In this document: piece by piece, positions 22,531 to 33,869 of the stretch | Position numbering within the stretch: position 1 is the first letter of the stretch | Layout: every line of letters starts with the position of its first letter | Assembly (NCBI GenBank): GCA_009192285.1 | Contig: CM018604.1 | Location: forward strand, 4,931,746 to 4,995,745 | Source of the DNA: Morchella semilibera | Taxonomy: Eukaryota; Ascomycota; Pezizomycetes; Pezizales; Morchellaceae | Direction: 5' to 3' | Length of the DNA stretch: 64,000 bases | The notes under the pieces: model-generated | Seen by the model: only the letters and a program-made list of their open reading frames with translations | What the model was told of the DNA's origin: nothing | Databases searched by the model: none | Position numbers and translations under genes: made by a program

Positions 22531-23568
22531 TATCCTGGCGTCTTGGCATCGGTCCCGAGGATTTGGTGGTTGTTGCGTTGTTGTGATAGATGGAGTAAAG
22601 TTAAGCGAGGAGGATCTCGAGGGGGCATTAGAGATGTAGCTTAGTTCCGCAGAGTGCGGGATAGTTGCAGCGATACTCCCCAGAGGAAGGGAGTATGAAG
22701 GAAGTAGTGGAATAGAAGGGGTAGCGATAGTCACTATTGAGGTAGAGACTATATATTGATAGATATAGATACAGAAGACGTTGCGTGAAGAGAAAAGGAA
22801 AAGAAAGAAAGTACAGAAGTAGGCGCCATTGTCTCGCTTATATACCCATCACTCCATTGCCAAACCTGACTCATATTTATTGTGTAACCCCACTATGACT
22901 CATCTCTTCGCATGACAAAAACTCATAGAACCTATTCTGACTCATTTCTGCCACCTAGTGCACAGTAATCCCAGCCTTGCTAACCCTTCCAACCCTTCGA
23001 TTCTAGTATATCCATGAAAGATGAGATGTGATGAGGTGATGTTGTCGTCATTGGATTCTAGGAGGTTCGGCTACAAGGAGGATTGGTAGTAGGATTTGAT
23101 GAGATGGTGGGGAGGAATACGAGGTGTGGTGGCATGTGGTTCTATGGGATTCTATGAGCTGATGTATGAGTTATAGCGGACTTGTAGAGGAGAGGTGTTA
23201 AATACCGGGTATAGATGTTTTCCTTAGTTCGTTCTTTCTTTCCTCTCTGTTTCATCTTCCTGTTATCTCAGTACATAGGAATCTACTCCTATTTCCAGCC
23301 ATAGTGCTTCGCAACTAAGACTTTGTCCTCTTTAGAGGAAATCCATAGTACCTCTCATCGTTCTCGTTGAGGTCCATCCGGTCCTCACTCTCCCTACGCT
23401 GCGCCCTTTTGCCTTTGCCTTTGCCTCTGTCCTTGCCGGTGCCTATGCTTCTGACTGACCAGTGTTATTTCTGTCTTCGTCGGTGTCTTCGTTGCACTGG
23501 CTATGCTCCTCGAGTCCTTTTGCGTCATCATTGTCATCTTCTACTTTGCTTCGGATTACTCCGTCACA
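22531..23568 (+). repeat. LTR-A carrying a further LTR-like insertion
   Basis: Starts TATCCTGGCGTCTTGGCATC and ends CTCCGTCACA. About 420 bp in the middle (about 22618-23040) is foreign to LTR-A. It has the same architecture as the other LTRs read in reverse (purine-rich tract, a TATA-like stretch, repeated GACTCAT), so it is probably a degenerate LTR of an unplaced family. No matching target duplication was found for the outer LTR. Confidence 0.7.
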
Positions 23569-23943
23569 CATAGCCTTAGTCTCTCACCTCCAAGCTCACT
23601 TTATAGAAGGTAACCTTATAGTTTTTCCTTATCTTCGCCCGGGGACTTAACTCAGTCTGGCCTTTGCTTTCCCAAGTCTGTTCTGCGACTTTTGCGTATG
23701 CTCTTTCCTTTGTTCTAGCCAGTGCCTGTCCTTGTACCCATCCAGTGATCTCCTTGTCCCTGGCTGTTCTCCTCGAGTCCTTCTGCGTCCATCAGCAAGA
23801 CTTCATTTGTCTCCTGATGTCTCCTGAGCCTCGGGAGACTCTCAGGAGACCTGAGAGACTGTTGGGAGACTCCAGTCAGAAGTTGAGTTTGCTGATGAGT
23901 CATCATTATTATCTGTTACATTATATCTCAGTTACTCCGCCAT
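23569..23943 (+). repeat. LTR-A subtype, likely 5' LTR remnant of element 3
   Basis: Shares with the 3' LTR at 40617-41217 the block from CCTCCAA(A/G)CTC through GAAGGT(G/A)ACCT to GCCCGGG and GGTCTTCGCTTT-like sequence, which ordinary LTR-A copies lack. It carries a MITE at 23790-23897. Its first part is missing. Confidence 0.65.
23790..23897 (+). mobile_element. CATCAGCAA MITE, 108-bp length class
   Basis: Same ends as the 137-bp class but lacking about 29 internal bases. The flanks TC and AGTC rebuild the LTR-A sequence GCGTCATCATT if TC was duplicated and the element ends CTGATGAG here. Confidence 0.85.
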
Positions 23944-23959
23944 ACTAAGACGAGACTAC

Positions 23960-24741
23960 TATTAGGGTGTCGCACCAGGCCACTAGAGTAGTACTGTAAA
24001 GAGCTCAGAGTCCGAAACGCTAACTGCAAAGGCAGGAAGGAACGGGGTCACTTCAGTCTAGACGTAACTAGAATCTCTATTGTCCGATGCTAGTCCGACG
24101 AGTATAAAAAGGTTCAGAGTTGGGTAATGCTAACACGAAGATCAGTTTAGGTAGATATTTTCAAGAATCACTAAGAGCGTATAGAATAGAGGTAATAGAT
24201 TTATATTGTTAAGACTCTTTCTTCGTCGATGATGATTTCAACAAAGTCGACGAATGACACTGTATTTATATCCCACGCAAATGTCACGCGGACTAAGAAC
24301 TATTATTACAACAAAAATGTGGGAGACCCAGAAGACTCTAATAATCGCCAAGAAAACCAAACACCAATGCCAACGTTCCCAACGCCTTTTAAATCTCTCA
24401 TGTTATATCGCGCTACTGCATGCACTCAGCTTACGTCAGCGGGGAAGTGCCGGAGTCAGCCTACCTGATAACTCCCTGGTACCGGGCCTCGACTTCACTC
24501 GCCAACTCTTTTCCTGCGTCGTTGTCTATCACTAGGGAGTATGGCTCAACATTACGATTAGGTACTGGAGGTATCGGGTAGTCTTACCTTTCCCTGAGAG
24601 GTCACCAGCGTCAGTTTTAGTGATTCCGCAACTCCGCAATCTGGCCCATACTGGCACCACTATATCTCTCTAGTGCGCCAATTGAGAGTTTATTAGCATA
24701 GGGAGGCTTTGCTGGTCTTCCTGCCTCGAAATCCCGTAACA
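23960..24741 (+). repeat. Solo LTR, family E, 782 bp
   Basis: TATTAGGG...CCGTAACA with flanks ACTAC (23955-23959) and ACTAT (24742-24746), a 5-bp duplication with one C-to-T change. A TATA box (GTATAAAAAGG) lies at about 24105. It matches 528-1474 apart from a deletion. Confidence 0.85.
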
Positions 24742-24746
24742 ACTAT

Positions 24747-25078
24747 CTTTACTTGATGCTTCTCATGGTCTGGAAGCATCTTGAACTTGGCCATTTTAGT
24801 TAAGTCATCATGGAGTTCCTCTAAACTTCCCTTGACTTCTTCCTGCAATTTTTTGGTCTCGGCTCGTAGTACTTGGGTTTTCTGATGGAACTCAGCTTGG
24901 ACTTGCTCTGTTTTGGAATGGGAGGTGTTTATATCAATGGCATATGGTTAGACTCCATTGTAGACTTTCTAGGGGAGGCTGTACGCATATGTCAATTCCT
25001 CCGATTCGTTGGGGTGCACTTGGATTGGCAATGAAGAAAGCCATGACCTCTTCATAGAGCTTTTGATAATTAAAAGCA
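24747..25078 (-). pseudogene. Inverted 5' part of a gag gene
   Basis: On the minus strand this reads NAFNYQKLYEEVMAFFIANP followed downstream by a coiled-coil block (QAEFHQKTQVLRAETKKLQ ...) of about 55 codons without a stop. It has the Gag N-terminal layout seen in element 1 but runs opposite to the adjacent plus-strand gag body at 25079-26147. A local inversion within element 3 is the simplest explanation. Confidence 0.6.
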
Positions 25079-26147
25079 TTGGTACTTGGCGAGGTAATGG
25101 TAAACTATGACGTGAGAAACTCGTGCAGTTCTGGTCAAGGCAATTGGAAAGGTTTGAGAATGTTCCAGAGACAGCTACACATTAAGTTGACCACAAACCC
25201 CGACTGCTTCCTTACACCTACACAACAGATTGCTTATTTTATATTTCAACTAGGGGGACCTGCTGCGTATCAACCTATGATATATGTTTTGAATAATGAG
25301 ATTGCTCTAGACACTATGGAGGAGCTTTTTGAAATCTTGGATGATGCTTTTAGGGATCTGGATCACGCCGCCACCTCCGCTCGTAATCTAAGGGAGATTA
25401 GACAACGCCAACACCCTTTCTTGGAGTACTTCGCAGAGTTCCAACATTATGCTGCCGACTTTGGGTTCAACGAAGCTGCCAAGATTGAATTCCTCTTAGA
25501 AAGACTCAACCAGAATTTGGTGGTGATCATGATCCAGAATGAGACTCTCAAAACTATAAAGAAATGTGGACTCTTATTGCAACGACTAGATAATAACTTG
25601 AAACAAAGGGCTCTACAGCCTAGGATAGGGAAGTTTATATTTCAGATTGCGAGTACTCCTACACCTTGTCCCTTCAACTCTCAACCACCTGTTGCATTAG
25701 CAATATCCCTAATTATACAGCGACCCCCACTACCACCACCGTATCAGCAAGACTTCATTTATCTCCTTATATCTCCTGAGGCTCAAGAGACTCTCAGGAG
25801 ACCCAGGAGACTGTTGGGAGACTCTAGTCACAAGTTGAGTTAGCTGATAACTGAAGCATGCTGCACCACTCGCACATCCTTCCTACGCGCCTGCAGGAGC
25901 TGTCTCCACTGATATGTCTAACAGTCGTTGTTGCCCAGACTCTAGAGAAAGGGAAGCCCATCACATTGAGAATCGTTGTTATTATTGTGGAAGAGCTCGG
26001 TATTTCGTAAAAGAGTGTCCTCATTTACTGGCACCTGCAGAAAAGGCTCTATCCAGGATGAGGGGAGCATTGTTGGAAGCAAAGAAGGAAAAAGAAGAAG
26101 AGGTAGTATCAGAAGAGGAAGAGTTAAGAGATTTGTCACTGGCCTAA
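25079..26147 (+). pseudogene. gag of element 3 (capsid and zinc knuckle)
   Basis: Capsid-like segment FQRQLHIKLTTNPDCFLTPT ... FLEYFAEFQHYAADFGFNEAAK (25079-25740), a MITE insertion (25742-25849), then the CCHC knuckle CYYCGRARYFVKEC at about 25970-26010 and an acidic tail. The N-terminal part is inverted upstream. Confidence 0.85.
25742..25849 (+). mobile_element. CATCAGCAA MITE, 108-bp class, inside gag
   Basis: TATCAGCAAGACTTC...GAGTTAGCTGATA. Both ends carry the same first/last base change (C to T and G to A), so the terminal inverted repeat is preserved. Confidence 0.85.
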
Positions 26148-26197
26148 GCGGCCTACTCTAGGAATCTTCACAGAGTTTTTCTAAAGTAGCTATCTCA

Positions 26198-26609
26198 ATG
26201 GTTTCAGTGTCAGAAGAACTGATGGATGAGAATCAATTGATTGTAAGTTGTTCCATTTCTCCAAATAAAAAATACATTGTACCCACTTATGCTTTGATTG
26301 ATACTGGAGCGTCGGAGTATGTATTTATTGAGGAAGACTTCGTGCGCCACCATGAATTGAAAATGAACAATTTGACGATTAAGAGGGAGATTGATGTGAT
26401 TGATGGAAGACTCATTAAATCAGGAAAGATGACTTGGAAGGTGACACTGCAACTTGGGATTAATGGATATATGGAGAAATGCTCTTTTTTTGTCACCAAA
26501 CTGGGAGCACTATCCAATCGTAATTGGAATACCTTAGATGAGAAAGCATGGACCGTAATTGATAGCGGAAGGAATGAGATTTATTTCAAGTCAGCATCCT
26601 GTATGAAAT
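26198..26609 (+). pseudogene. Aspartic protease domain of element 3
   Basis: LIDTGASEYVFIEEDFV keeps the catalytic Asp in a perfect DTGAS, unlike elements 1 (DTSAS) and 2 (DTRAS). It ends RNEIYFKSASCMKL where LTR-A sequence begins at 26610. The matching downstream linker resumes at 37056. Confidence 0.85.
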
Positions 26610-27233
26610 TGTGATGGAGTAACCGACAGGCAAGATAACAGAGGACAATAATATTGCAGAAGGACTCGAGGAACTTGAACACAGCCAGCACAATGAGAAC
26701 ACTGATGAGAACGAGAAGAACTTTGGGCAGGCACAATCACAGGCACTGTTGAGGGCAAAGGCAAAGGCAAGAGGGTGCGGGACAGGAAGAGTGAGGACCG
26801 GATAGACCTCAAGGAGAATGATAAGAGGTACGATGGATTTTCCAGTTATTGAAGACAGATCCTAGGGTCAAGAGAACCATGACTTAAAGATAGGGGTATA
26901 TTAATATATATCGAGATAACAGGAAGACGAGACAGAGAGAAAAGAAAGAAAAGAATTAAGGATAGCATCTATGTCTACTATTTAACACCCTCTTCCATCA
27001 GTCCAATATGATTCATACTTTAGCTCATCGAAACTTATAAAAACTCCCATAGAACCCCACCTTGTATTTCTTCCCACCATCTCTATAAATTCCATTACCA
27101 ATGCTTCCTCCAATCGAACCTCATAGAAACAAATGACTACAACCTCACCCCATTCTCCCTTAGCATAACACCATTAATCACAATAGCACTACGACTACTC
27201 AATCGTTAGGAGCAGTGCCAAGATGCTGGGACA
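26610..27233 (-). repeat. LTR-A, 3' LTR of a minus-strand LTR-A relic
   Basis: TGTGATGG...GGGACA. On the minus strand the adjacent internal sequence is TAGGAGGAGACTTGATC, a polypurine tract nearly identical to the one before the 3' LTR of element 3 (40596-40616). This marks it as a 3' LTR. Left flank is GAAAT; no matching duplication at 37054. Confidence 0.75.
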
Positions 27234-28290
27234 GATCAAGTCTCCTCCTAGGATCTCGGTCCTAATAGGCCAAGGTTTTGAAGGATATTGATTATGAAAA
27301 CTTTCCAAAGCTCAGAACTATATTCTAAGTTACTCCAGGGTTGTCGAGAGAGTTCCCCATATCCAGCATATTTAACCAAATACTCTACTCATTGTCTTCT
27401 TTTCGTTAAGTCCAATATTTCCTCAACTTCCTAGTCAACCTCTCCCTCTATTTCCATAGGTAGGGGTGGCTCAACTATTGGTCTTGGGATAGAATTGTTG
27501 ACCGACGGCGATAGTAACAAAATATAAAATGCAGGATGTATTTTCATGTAGGTAGGTAAGTCAGGTTCATAGACATAAAGGCTCACCATTTGTCTTATTG
27601 AATAAGGGCCGACCTGTCTCTAATCCAGTTTCTTGTACAAGCGTTTTGTTTCCAGATTACGAGTCGAGAGCAAGACTTCATCTCCGACAATATAACGAGA
27701 TCCAGGAGTACGGTGTAAAGTAAACATTTCCTCTGTATTTTTTGGGTCCGGAACATTTCGCTCTTTAAAAAATCAGACACCTGTTTCATTTCTCTTGCCA
27801 ACCCATTGGCTGGATCTTCATTCGTGATTTCGACATATTGGAGGAGTTCGAAGGACATTTGAGGATAACTTCTATGGTTAGCTTGGAACGGAGACATATT
27901 AGTTGTTTCGGAAATATGGTCATTGATAGCAAATTCAGGCAGCGGGAGAAAATCAGTCCAATTATTTTGTTGATAGGACACATAGTTGTGTAGATATTGT
28001 TCCATAATCGCATTAGTTTTTTTGCTTGTCTATAGGTTCAAGGATGAAAGGCTGAAGAGTATCGAGGGGCTATCTCTAAGCGGTCACAAAGAGCCATACA
28101 AAATTTGGCAGTAAATTATGTTCCTCCATCCTAAATTATAGTTTCTGATAACCTATGAAGCTTCTATACCTGTTACAGGTATAGACGAGACAGATCCCTG
28201 TCGTTAAAATTTTCTGTGTCAGGAATCAAATACTTCATTTTCGTTAGTTGATCTACTACTACAAGTATGACGTTACAACCATTGCTTTCT
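27234..28290 (-). pseudogene. Integrase C-terminal part of the LTR-A relic
   Basis: Minus strand: SNGCNVILVVVDQLTK, then EQYLHNYVSYQQNNWTDFLP, ISETTNMSPFQANHRSYPQM and LAREMKQVSDFLKSEMF, with stops and frameshifts. The upstream part of the same integrase is at 36127-36460, beyond the solo LTR-A and element 2. gag, protease and RT of this copy are absent. Confidence 0.82.
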
Positions 28291-28785
28291 AAATGTGACG
28301 GAGTAACCTGACGCAAAGTAGAAGATAACAATGATGACGCAGAAGGGACTTAAGGAGCACAGCTAACGCGACGTGGAGACCGATGAAGACAAGGCAAATA
28401 CTGGGCAGACACAAGCACAAGCACCGGCAAGGGCAAAGGCAAGGGCAAAGGCACAAGGACACAGGGCAAAGAGAATGAGAACCGGATGGACCTCAACGAG
28501 AACAATGAGAGGTGCTATGAGTTTCTCTCTGGAAGAGGACAGGATCATGGAGGCGAGAAACTATGGCTTGAGAATAGGAGCCAATTCCTATCTACCGAGA
28601 TAACAGGAAGACGAGACAGAGAGAAAAGAAAGAAAGAACTAAGGAAAACATCTATACCCACTATTCAACACCTCCTCTTCACCAGTTGGCTATAACTCAT
28701 ACATCAACTCATAGAAATCTATAGAAATCCGTCGCAACATCACCTCGGATTCCTCCCCGCCATCTCTGCTATTCTCATTACAAAT

Positions 28786-29263
28786 TCTAACGGGACGGGG
28801 TCTGGTTGGGGGCGAGACGGGGGTAGAGTCAGGAGGGCGGAACGGGAATGAAATCGGCTCGGGATATAGCGGAGGCGAGGCAGGTTCAGGTTCAGGTTCA
28901 GGGACAAGATCAAGGACAGAATGGCCAAAGCCAAAGGTATTGATTGCTAACAGAAAGAAGACGTTGCCTAGAGAGGGAGAAACACAGGGAAGAACCAGCA
29001 CTATATACACAGCTATCCCCTCACATCGATTACTCATACCATAGAATCCCATAGAAACTCCTACACTTCCGTACCGCCCATACTATTCCCGATAACCCCC
29101 ATTCTATCCCGTTACTTCCCAATCCTCCCTAGCGCTTACATTCCATTACCCGAACTCCTTCCTAATACATTGTCCTGCTTCCGACATCGACCGATACTAT
29201 CCAACAACCCTGTTCCGAAGATGCCTTTGCGGAAGGCAGGATGCAGGAGGCGGAGCCGTGATA
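28786..29263 (-). repeat. 3' LTR-D of element 2
   Basis: 478 bp, nearly identical to the 5' LTR at 35498-35976, including the (CAGGTT)n run at about 28884-28902. Confidence 0.92.
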
Positions 29264-31738
29264 GTTGTCCTCTCTTTAGGTTCGAGCTCCGTGGGAACTC
29301 CGTTAGGTCTCGGTTTGGTAAAATATGCTGCATGAAAACGGGACAACAGACGGGGAACATTGGTAAGATTCTCAGCGTACTCCCAGGTTGGCGCATCATA
29401 ATCCTTTCACTTAACCAAATACTGCAGACATGAGTAGCGGAGACGAGAGTCTAGAAGTTCGTCAACTTCCCATTCTTCATCACCATCAACAATCACTGGG
29501 GGTACTGGAGGGGAAACGTGTCCTGGTAGGGGGTCGGTAGCGCAAGGTTCCAACTTCGAAACATGGAAGACAGGATGTATCTTCATCGTAGAGGACAGAT
29601 CAAGTCCGTAGGCGCAAGGGCTAATATCAGACTTAATCATAAATCTGCCGAGACGTTTCCAATCGACCTTTCGGGAGGGCCTAGTGGTCTGAATATTCCT
29701 GGCATTCAACCATACCTCGTTACTTACATTGTAAACAGGGGCGGGAACTCGGTAAACAATAGCATTAGTCTCCTGTCGAACCTGACCATAGCGTATCTCA
29801 GCTTGCAAGTGGTCGTGGATTTCAACTATTTTTTGTATGAGAACATTGATATCCTGAGAGCGATCTGTAAACGGGGGCAGTGCCAGGTTTTCCGTAAAGC
29901 AAAGATCAAAGCCATAGTTTGCCATAAAGGGAGAAACCTGTGTCGTTTCCGAGGGTTGATTATTCGAGGCGAATTCAGCAAGCGGTAGCCAATCCACTCA
30001 GTCATCCTGTTGATAGGAAACATAACTCCTCAGATATTGTTCCATTACTGCATTAATCCGTTCTGTCTGGCCGTCCGTTTCAGGATGGAAAGCAGAGGAC
30101 ATCGCGATATTAATCTTGAGGGCCTTGCACAGGGATCTCCAAAACCTGGATGTAAACTGAGTACCGCGATCGGAGACAATACTGGTAGGAAGACCATGAA
30201 GTTTCCAAACATGGTCAATAAACAATCGCGCGAGGTCTTCGGATCAGGTAGTGGTATTGCAGGCGATATAATGTCTCATCTTCGACAGACGGTCGACTAC
30301 CACGAGAACCGCATCTCTTTCCTTGCTTTCAGGTAATCCTATGACAAAGTCCATAGAAATATGCGTCCAGGGTCTCTGGGGAATCGGCAAGGAGCGAAGG
30401 ACTCCATAGGGGGCATGGCGAGAGGTCTTGTTCTGACTACAGGTGTGACAGTTCCTAGCATAGCGGTCTACCGTATTGCGCATTTCTGGCCAGTAGTACG
30501 AGCGAGCTAGGAGTTGAAAGGTCTTGGCTTTCCCTGGGTGGCCCGCGTATGGGACATCGTGGTGTTCTTTCAGCAGATATAAGTGCAAAGCCGCATTGTC
30601 TGGAACAAAGAGTTTCCCGCAATAGGTCAAGAGGCCGTTCCTAGTCGAACATTCTGCTAGGGTAATTTCTCGGGAATACCTAACGCCGTCTCGGAGGAGT
30701 CCTAGGATCTTATTCGGGAATGGGTCAGTGATATAAGCCTGTTCAAAAAGTTTTTCTAGGGGTGACTGTCCTCGGACAGTCGGAATGGCTGCCAACAAAC
30801 TCAAATTATAGGACTTCAATACTGTCTGACTTTGCTGCGTCAAGCGTTCATCCCCCTCTTTAGGCAGATCTCTTGATCTCCTAGTCAATGCATCCAGTTT
30901 CCCTCCTTATTTTTCTGGCCGGTACTTAATCACATAATGAAACCGAGAAAGAAACTCTGACCAGCGTGCCTGTCGACGATTCAAATCCCTCTTAGTCATA
31001 AAATATTCCAGATTCTGATGTTCGCTTAGAACTTCGATAGGTTCAGCAACACCCATCAGTTCAGCTCTCCATTCCTCGAAACACTTAATAATAGCTAGTA
31101 ACTCTTTGTCGTAAATCTCGTAGTTACATTTGGCAGGAGAGTGGGTTCCAGAGAAAAAAGCAACAGGGTGAAGGATATTCTCATCGCTGTACTGGGAGAG
31201 TGTACCACCTGAAACGTAATCGGAAGCATCTGATTCCATAATGGCTTTGTGATCGAAATCAAAGTGATGGAGAATCGGGGGAGTGGTAAAAGCAGTTTTC
31301 AACCCTTCGAACGCCGCCTCGCAGGCTGATGAACATATAAACGGCACATTTCCCTTGGTAAGTATGGTATGAGGGTGGACAATCCCCGAATAATTCTTGA
31401 TAAAACGCCGATAGAAATTCGCCCAACCATTAAATACCTGTATGTCCCTAACGTTTAGAGATCGAGCCCACTTAACAATAGTTTCAATTTTTTGGGGGTC
31501 GAGCTTAAGGCCTTTGGTGGTCACAATCATACCCAGGTATTTAACTTCCTTAATCTGGAACTCGCATTTTTCGGGGGAACAATAGAGGTCGGTATCAGTA
31601 AGGGCTTGTAAAACTTGATTAACATGATCGCAGTGTGATTCCAAATCCTCACTATAAATAAGGATGTCATCACGGTAAGCCGTGCAGAAGCAGTCCAGGA
31701 AGAAGCTAAGAGTATCGTTAATAAAGTGCTGGAAAACG

Positions 31739-32212
31739 TCTAACGGAACGGGGTCGGGTAAAGAAACAAGCGGGGTAGATCTAGGAACAAGGACAAGGAC
31801 AGGGTCGGCTCAGGAGATACCCGAGACGAGGCAGGTTCAGATTCAGTTTCAAGGACGAGGCGAGGACAGAAGGGCCGAAGCCAAAGTAATATATTGCTAA
31901 CAGGAAGAAGACGTTGCCTAGAGAGGCAGAAACATAGGAAAGAACAAACACTATATATACAACTATCCCCCCGCACCAATGACTCATACCATAGAACCCC
32001 ATAGAAACTATTACACTCCCGTACCACCCATACTATTCCCAATAACCTCACTTCTATCCGTTACCGCCCAATCCTTCCTAGCGCTTACATTCCATCACCC
32101 GAGCTCCTTCCTAATCCCTCATTCTACTTCCGACATCGACCGATAGTATCCAACCACCCTGCTCCGAAGACGCCTTGGCGGAAGGCGGGGTACAGGAGGC
32201 GGAGCCATGATA
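31739..32212 (-). repeat. Solo LTR, family D, 474 bp, in RT of element 2
   Basis: Flanked by AAACG (31734-31738, 32213-32217). Excising it with one copy rejoins TNAPAV to FQHFIND in the RT reading frame, proving the borders. Confidence 0.96.
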
Positions 32213-32529
32213 AAACGGCAGGGGCATTAGTCAATCCGAAGGGCATCACTTTATACTGAAAGTGACCAACTCTGGTACAAAACGCGGTTTTCCATTCATC
32301 TCCAGCTGCAACTCGAACCAGGTTGTAGGCATTCTTTAAGTCCAACTTGGTATACCATTTGGCCTTGCAGAGTTGATTAAACATTTTCTTGAGCAGCGGC
32401 AGCGGGTAGTAGTTTTTAATGGTAATAGCATTCAGACCTCGGTAATCCACACAAAATCAGAGACTGCCACCAGGTTTTTTCACAAACAGGACAGTAGACC
32501 CGGCGGGGAAGGAACTGGACTCAATAAAC

Positions 32530-33033
32530 TATTACGGAGCGAAGCGAGGACGTGGACGAGGAGTGCCAAGGTACATAATTAAGCTGGGACGAGGCGAGGC
32601 GGATAGGTACGAGACTTAGATAAGCTAAAGGGTGGGACTTCTGGAACGAGGGCCAGAGCGAAACGGGGGTTACGAGGCAAGGACTATGAGTTTTCCTCCT
32701 ACCTTTGAAAGGTTAGGAGCGAGGAGGATTCCAAAGTAACTAGAGATCCTAGAGCTTTGTATTGGCTAAAGGATAGGAAGGTTGCGTGAAGAAGAAAGGA
32801 AAGAAAGAGAAACCCTACAGGCGAGGGAGAGAGCTCCCTATATATAGCCCTAAAATCCCTTCACTCACTCATTCTACAGAAACCCATAGAGCCCAAAGGA
32901 AATGCTTCTATTAGAGATACATGCGCAACGTTGACTCATAGAATCCCTGCTCAGAAACTCCTAGAATACCATAGAAAACCCCTGACTAATCCTTCTTCCC
33001 GCAATCTTACTAAATACGTTCCACGCCGTGATA
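32530..33033 (-). repeat. Solo LTR, family B, 504 bp, in element 2
   Basis: TATTACGG...CCGTGATA with perfect duplication TAAAC (32525-32529, 33034-33038), inserted between the protease-RT linker and RT. Confidence 0.95.
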
Positions 33034-33869
33034 TAAACCTTTTCTTTAGCATATCGTCGATATATTTGATTAATGCAGCCAGTTCGTTTCGAGACATGCT
33101 GTACAAAGGACCGAAGGGAGGTTCCTTTCCCTCATGGAGGTTAATCCGGATAGCATAGGGGCGATGCGGGGGCAGCTTTCTGGGGCCTTCCTTTCCAAAC
33201 CGTTGCCAAAAGTAATGATGTTCGGGGGGGACCAGGGCAGCAATTTCTGGGGGGATTGCTTCCGTAGAATCACTGAGGAACAAGGCATAAACTGTAAATC
33301 CCTGAGTGGTTTCCGAGTCGGCAAAGGTGGCGGCACTAACGATTTCAAAATCATGATTGGCTGGAAGCGGAGATGATATTCCTCTGACATAGGCAGGAAC
33401 CTGAACATCATTGCAACGTTGTAGACAACGAGCGGAACCTAAGGTCAACAAATTATTAGCGAAGTTAATAGTAACATTATGTCAGCGGAGCCAGGAGATA
33501 CCAAGCAACAACGGATAATGCCCTAATTGAGTAACATAGGCGGAAATCTTTTCAGTATAGCCTTGAATACGAAGGGAAAAGTGAGCCATATGGGTAATGC
33601 TACCGGAAGAGATTTCTTTTCTATCGATAACATGAAGGGCACGGGGGTTAGGAAGATGAGTAGTAGAAATTTCTTTGTAGCGTATGAATGATTCATCAAT
33701 GAATGCAAATCCGGAAGCCCTGGTGTCAACAAGTGAGTAGGTTTTAACAGTTTTATTCTCATCAGATACGATACATGAAAGAACAAGATGATCGTTATCT
33801 GAAACATTCTCACAAGAGATACCAGAAGCAGCAGAAGCAGACAAAGAAAGAGGGGGGACCTGGCTTAAG

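Larger units (their letters stand above)
29264..33844 (-). pseudogene. pol of element 2
   Basis: Minus strand from 33844: protease with DTRAS in place of DTGAS; RT with [27 protein letters not shown] and [10 protein letters not shown] (Arg where Leu or Ile is usual); RNase H with ESDASDY; integrase with [25 protein letters not shown] and [20 protein letters not shown]; and a chromodomain EVDELLDSR ... LQYLVK followed by TGA where Trp is expected. The frame is interrupted by two solo LTRs at 31739 and 32530. Removing each LTR and one duplication restores the frame locally. Confidence 0.92.
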
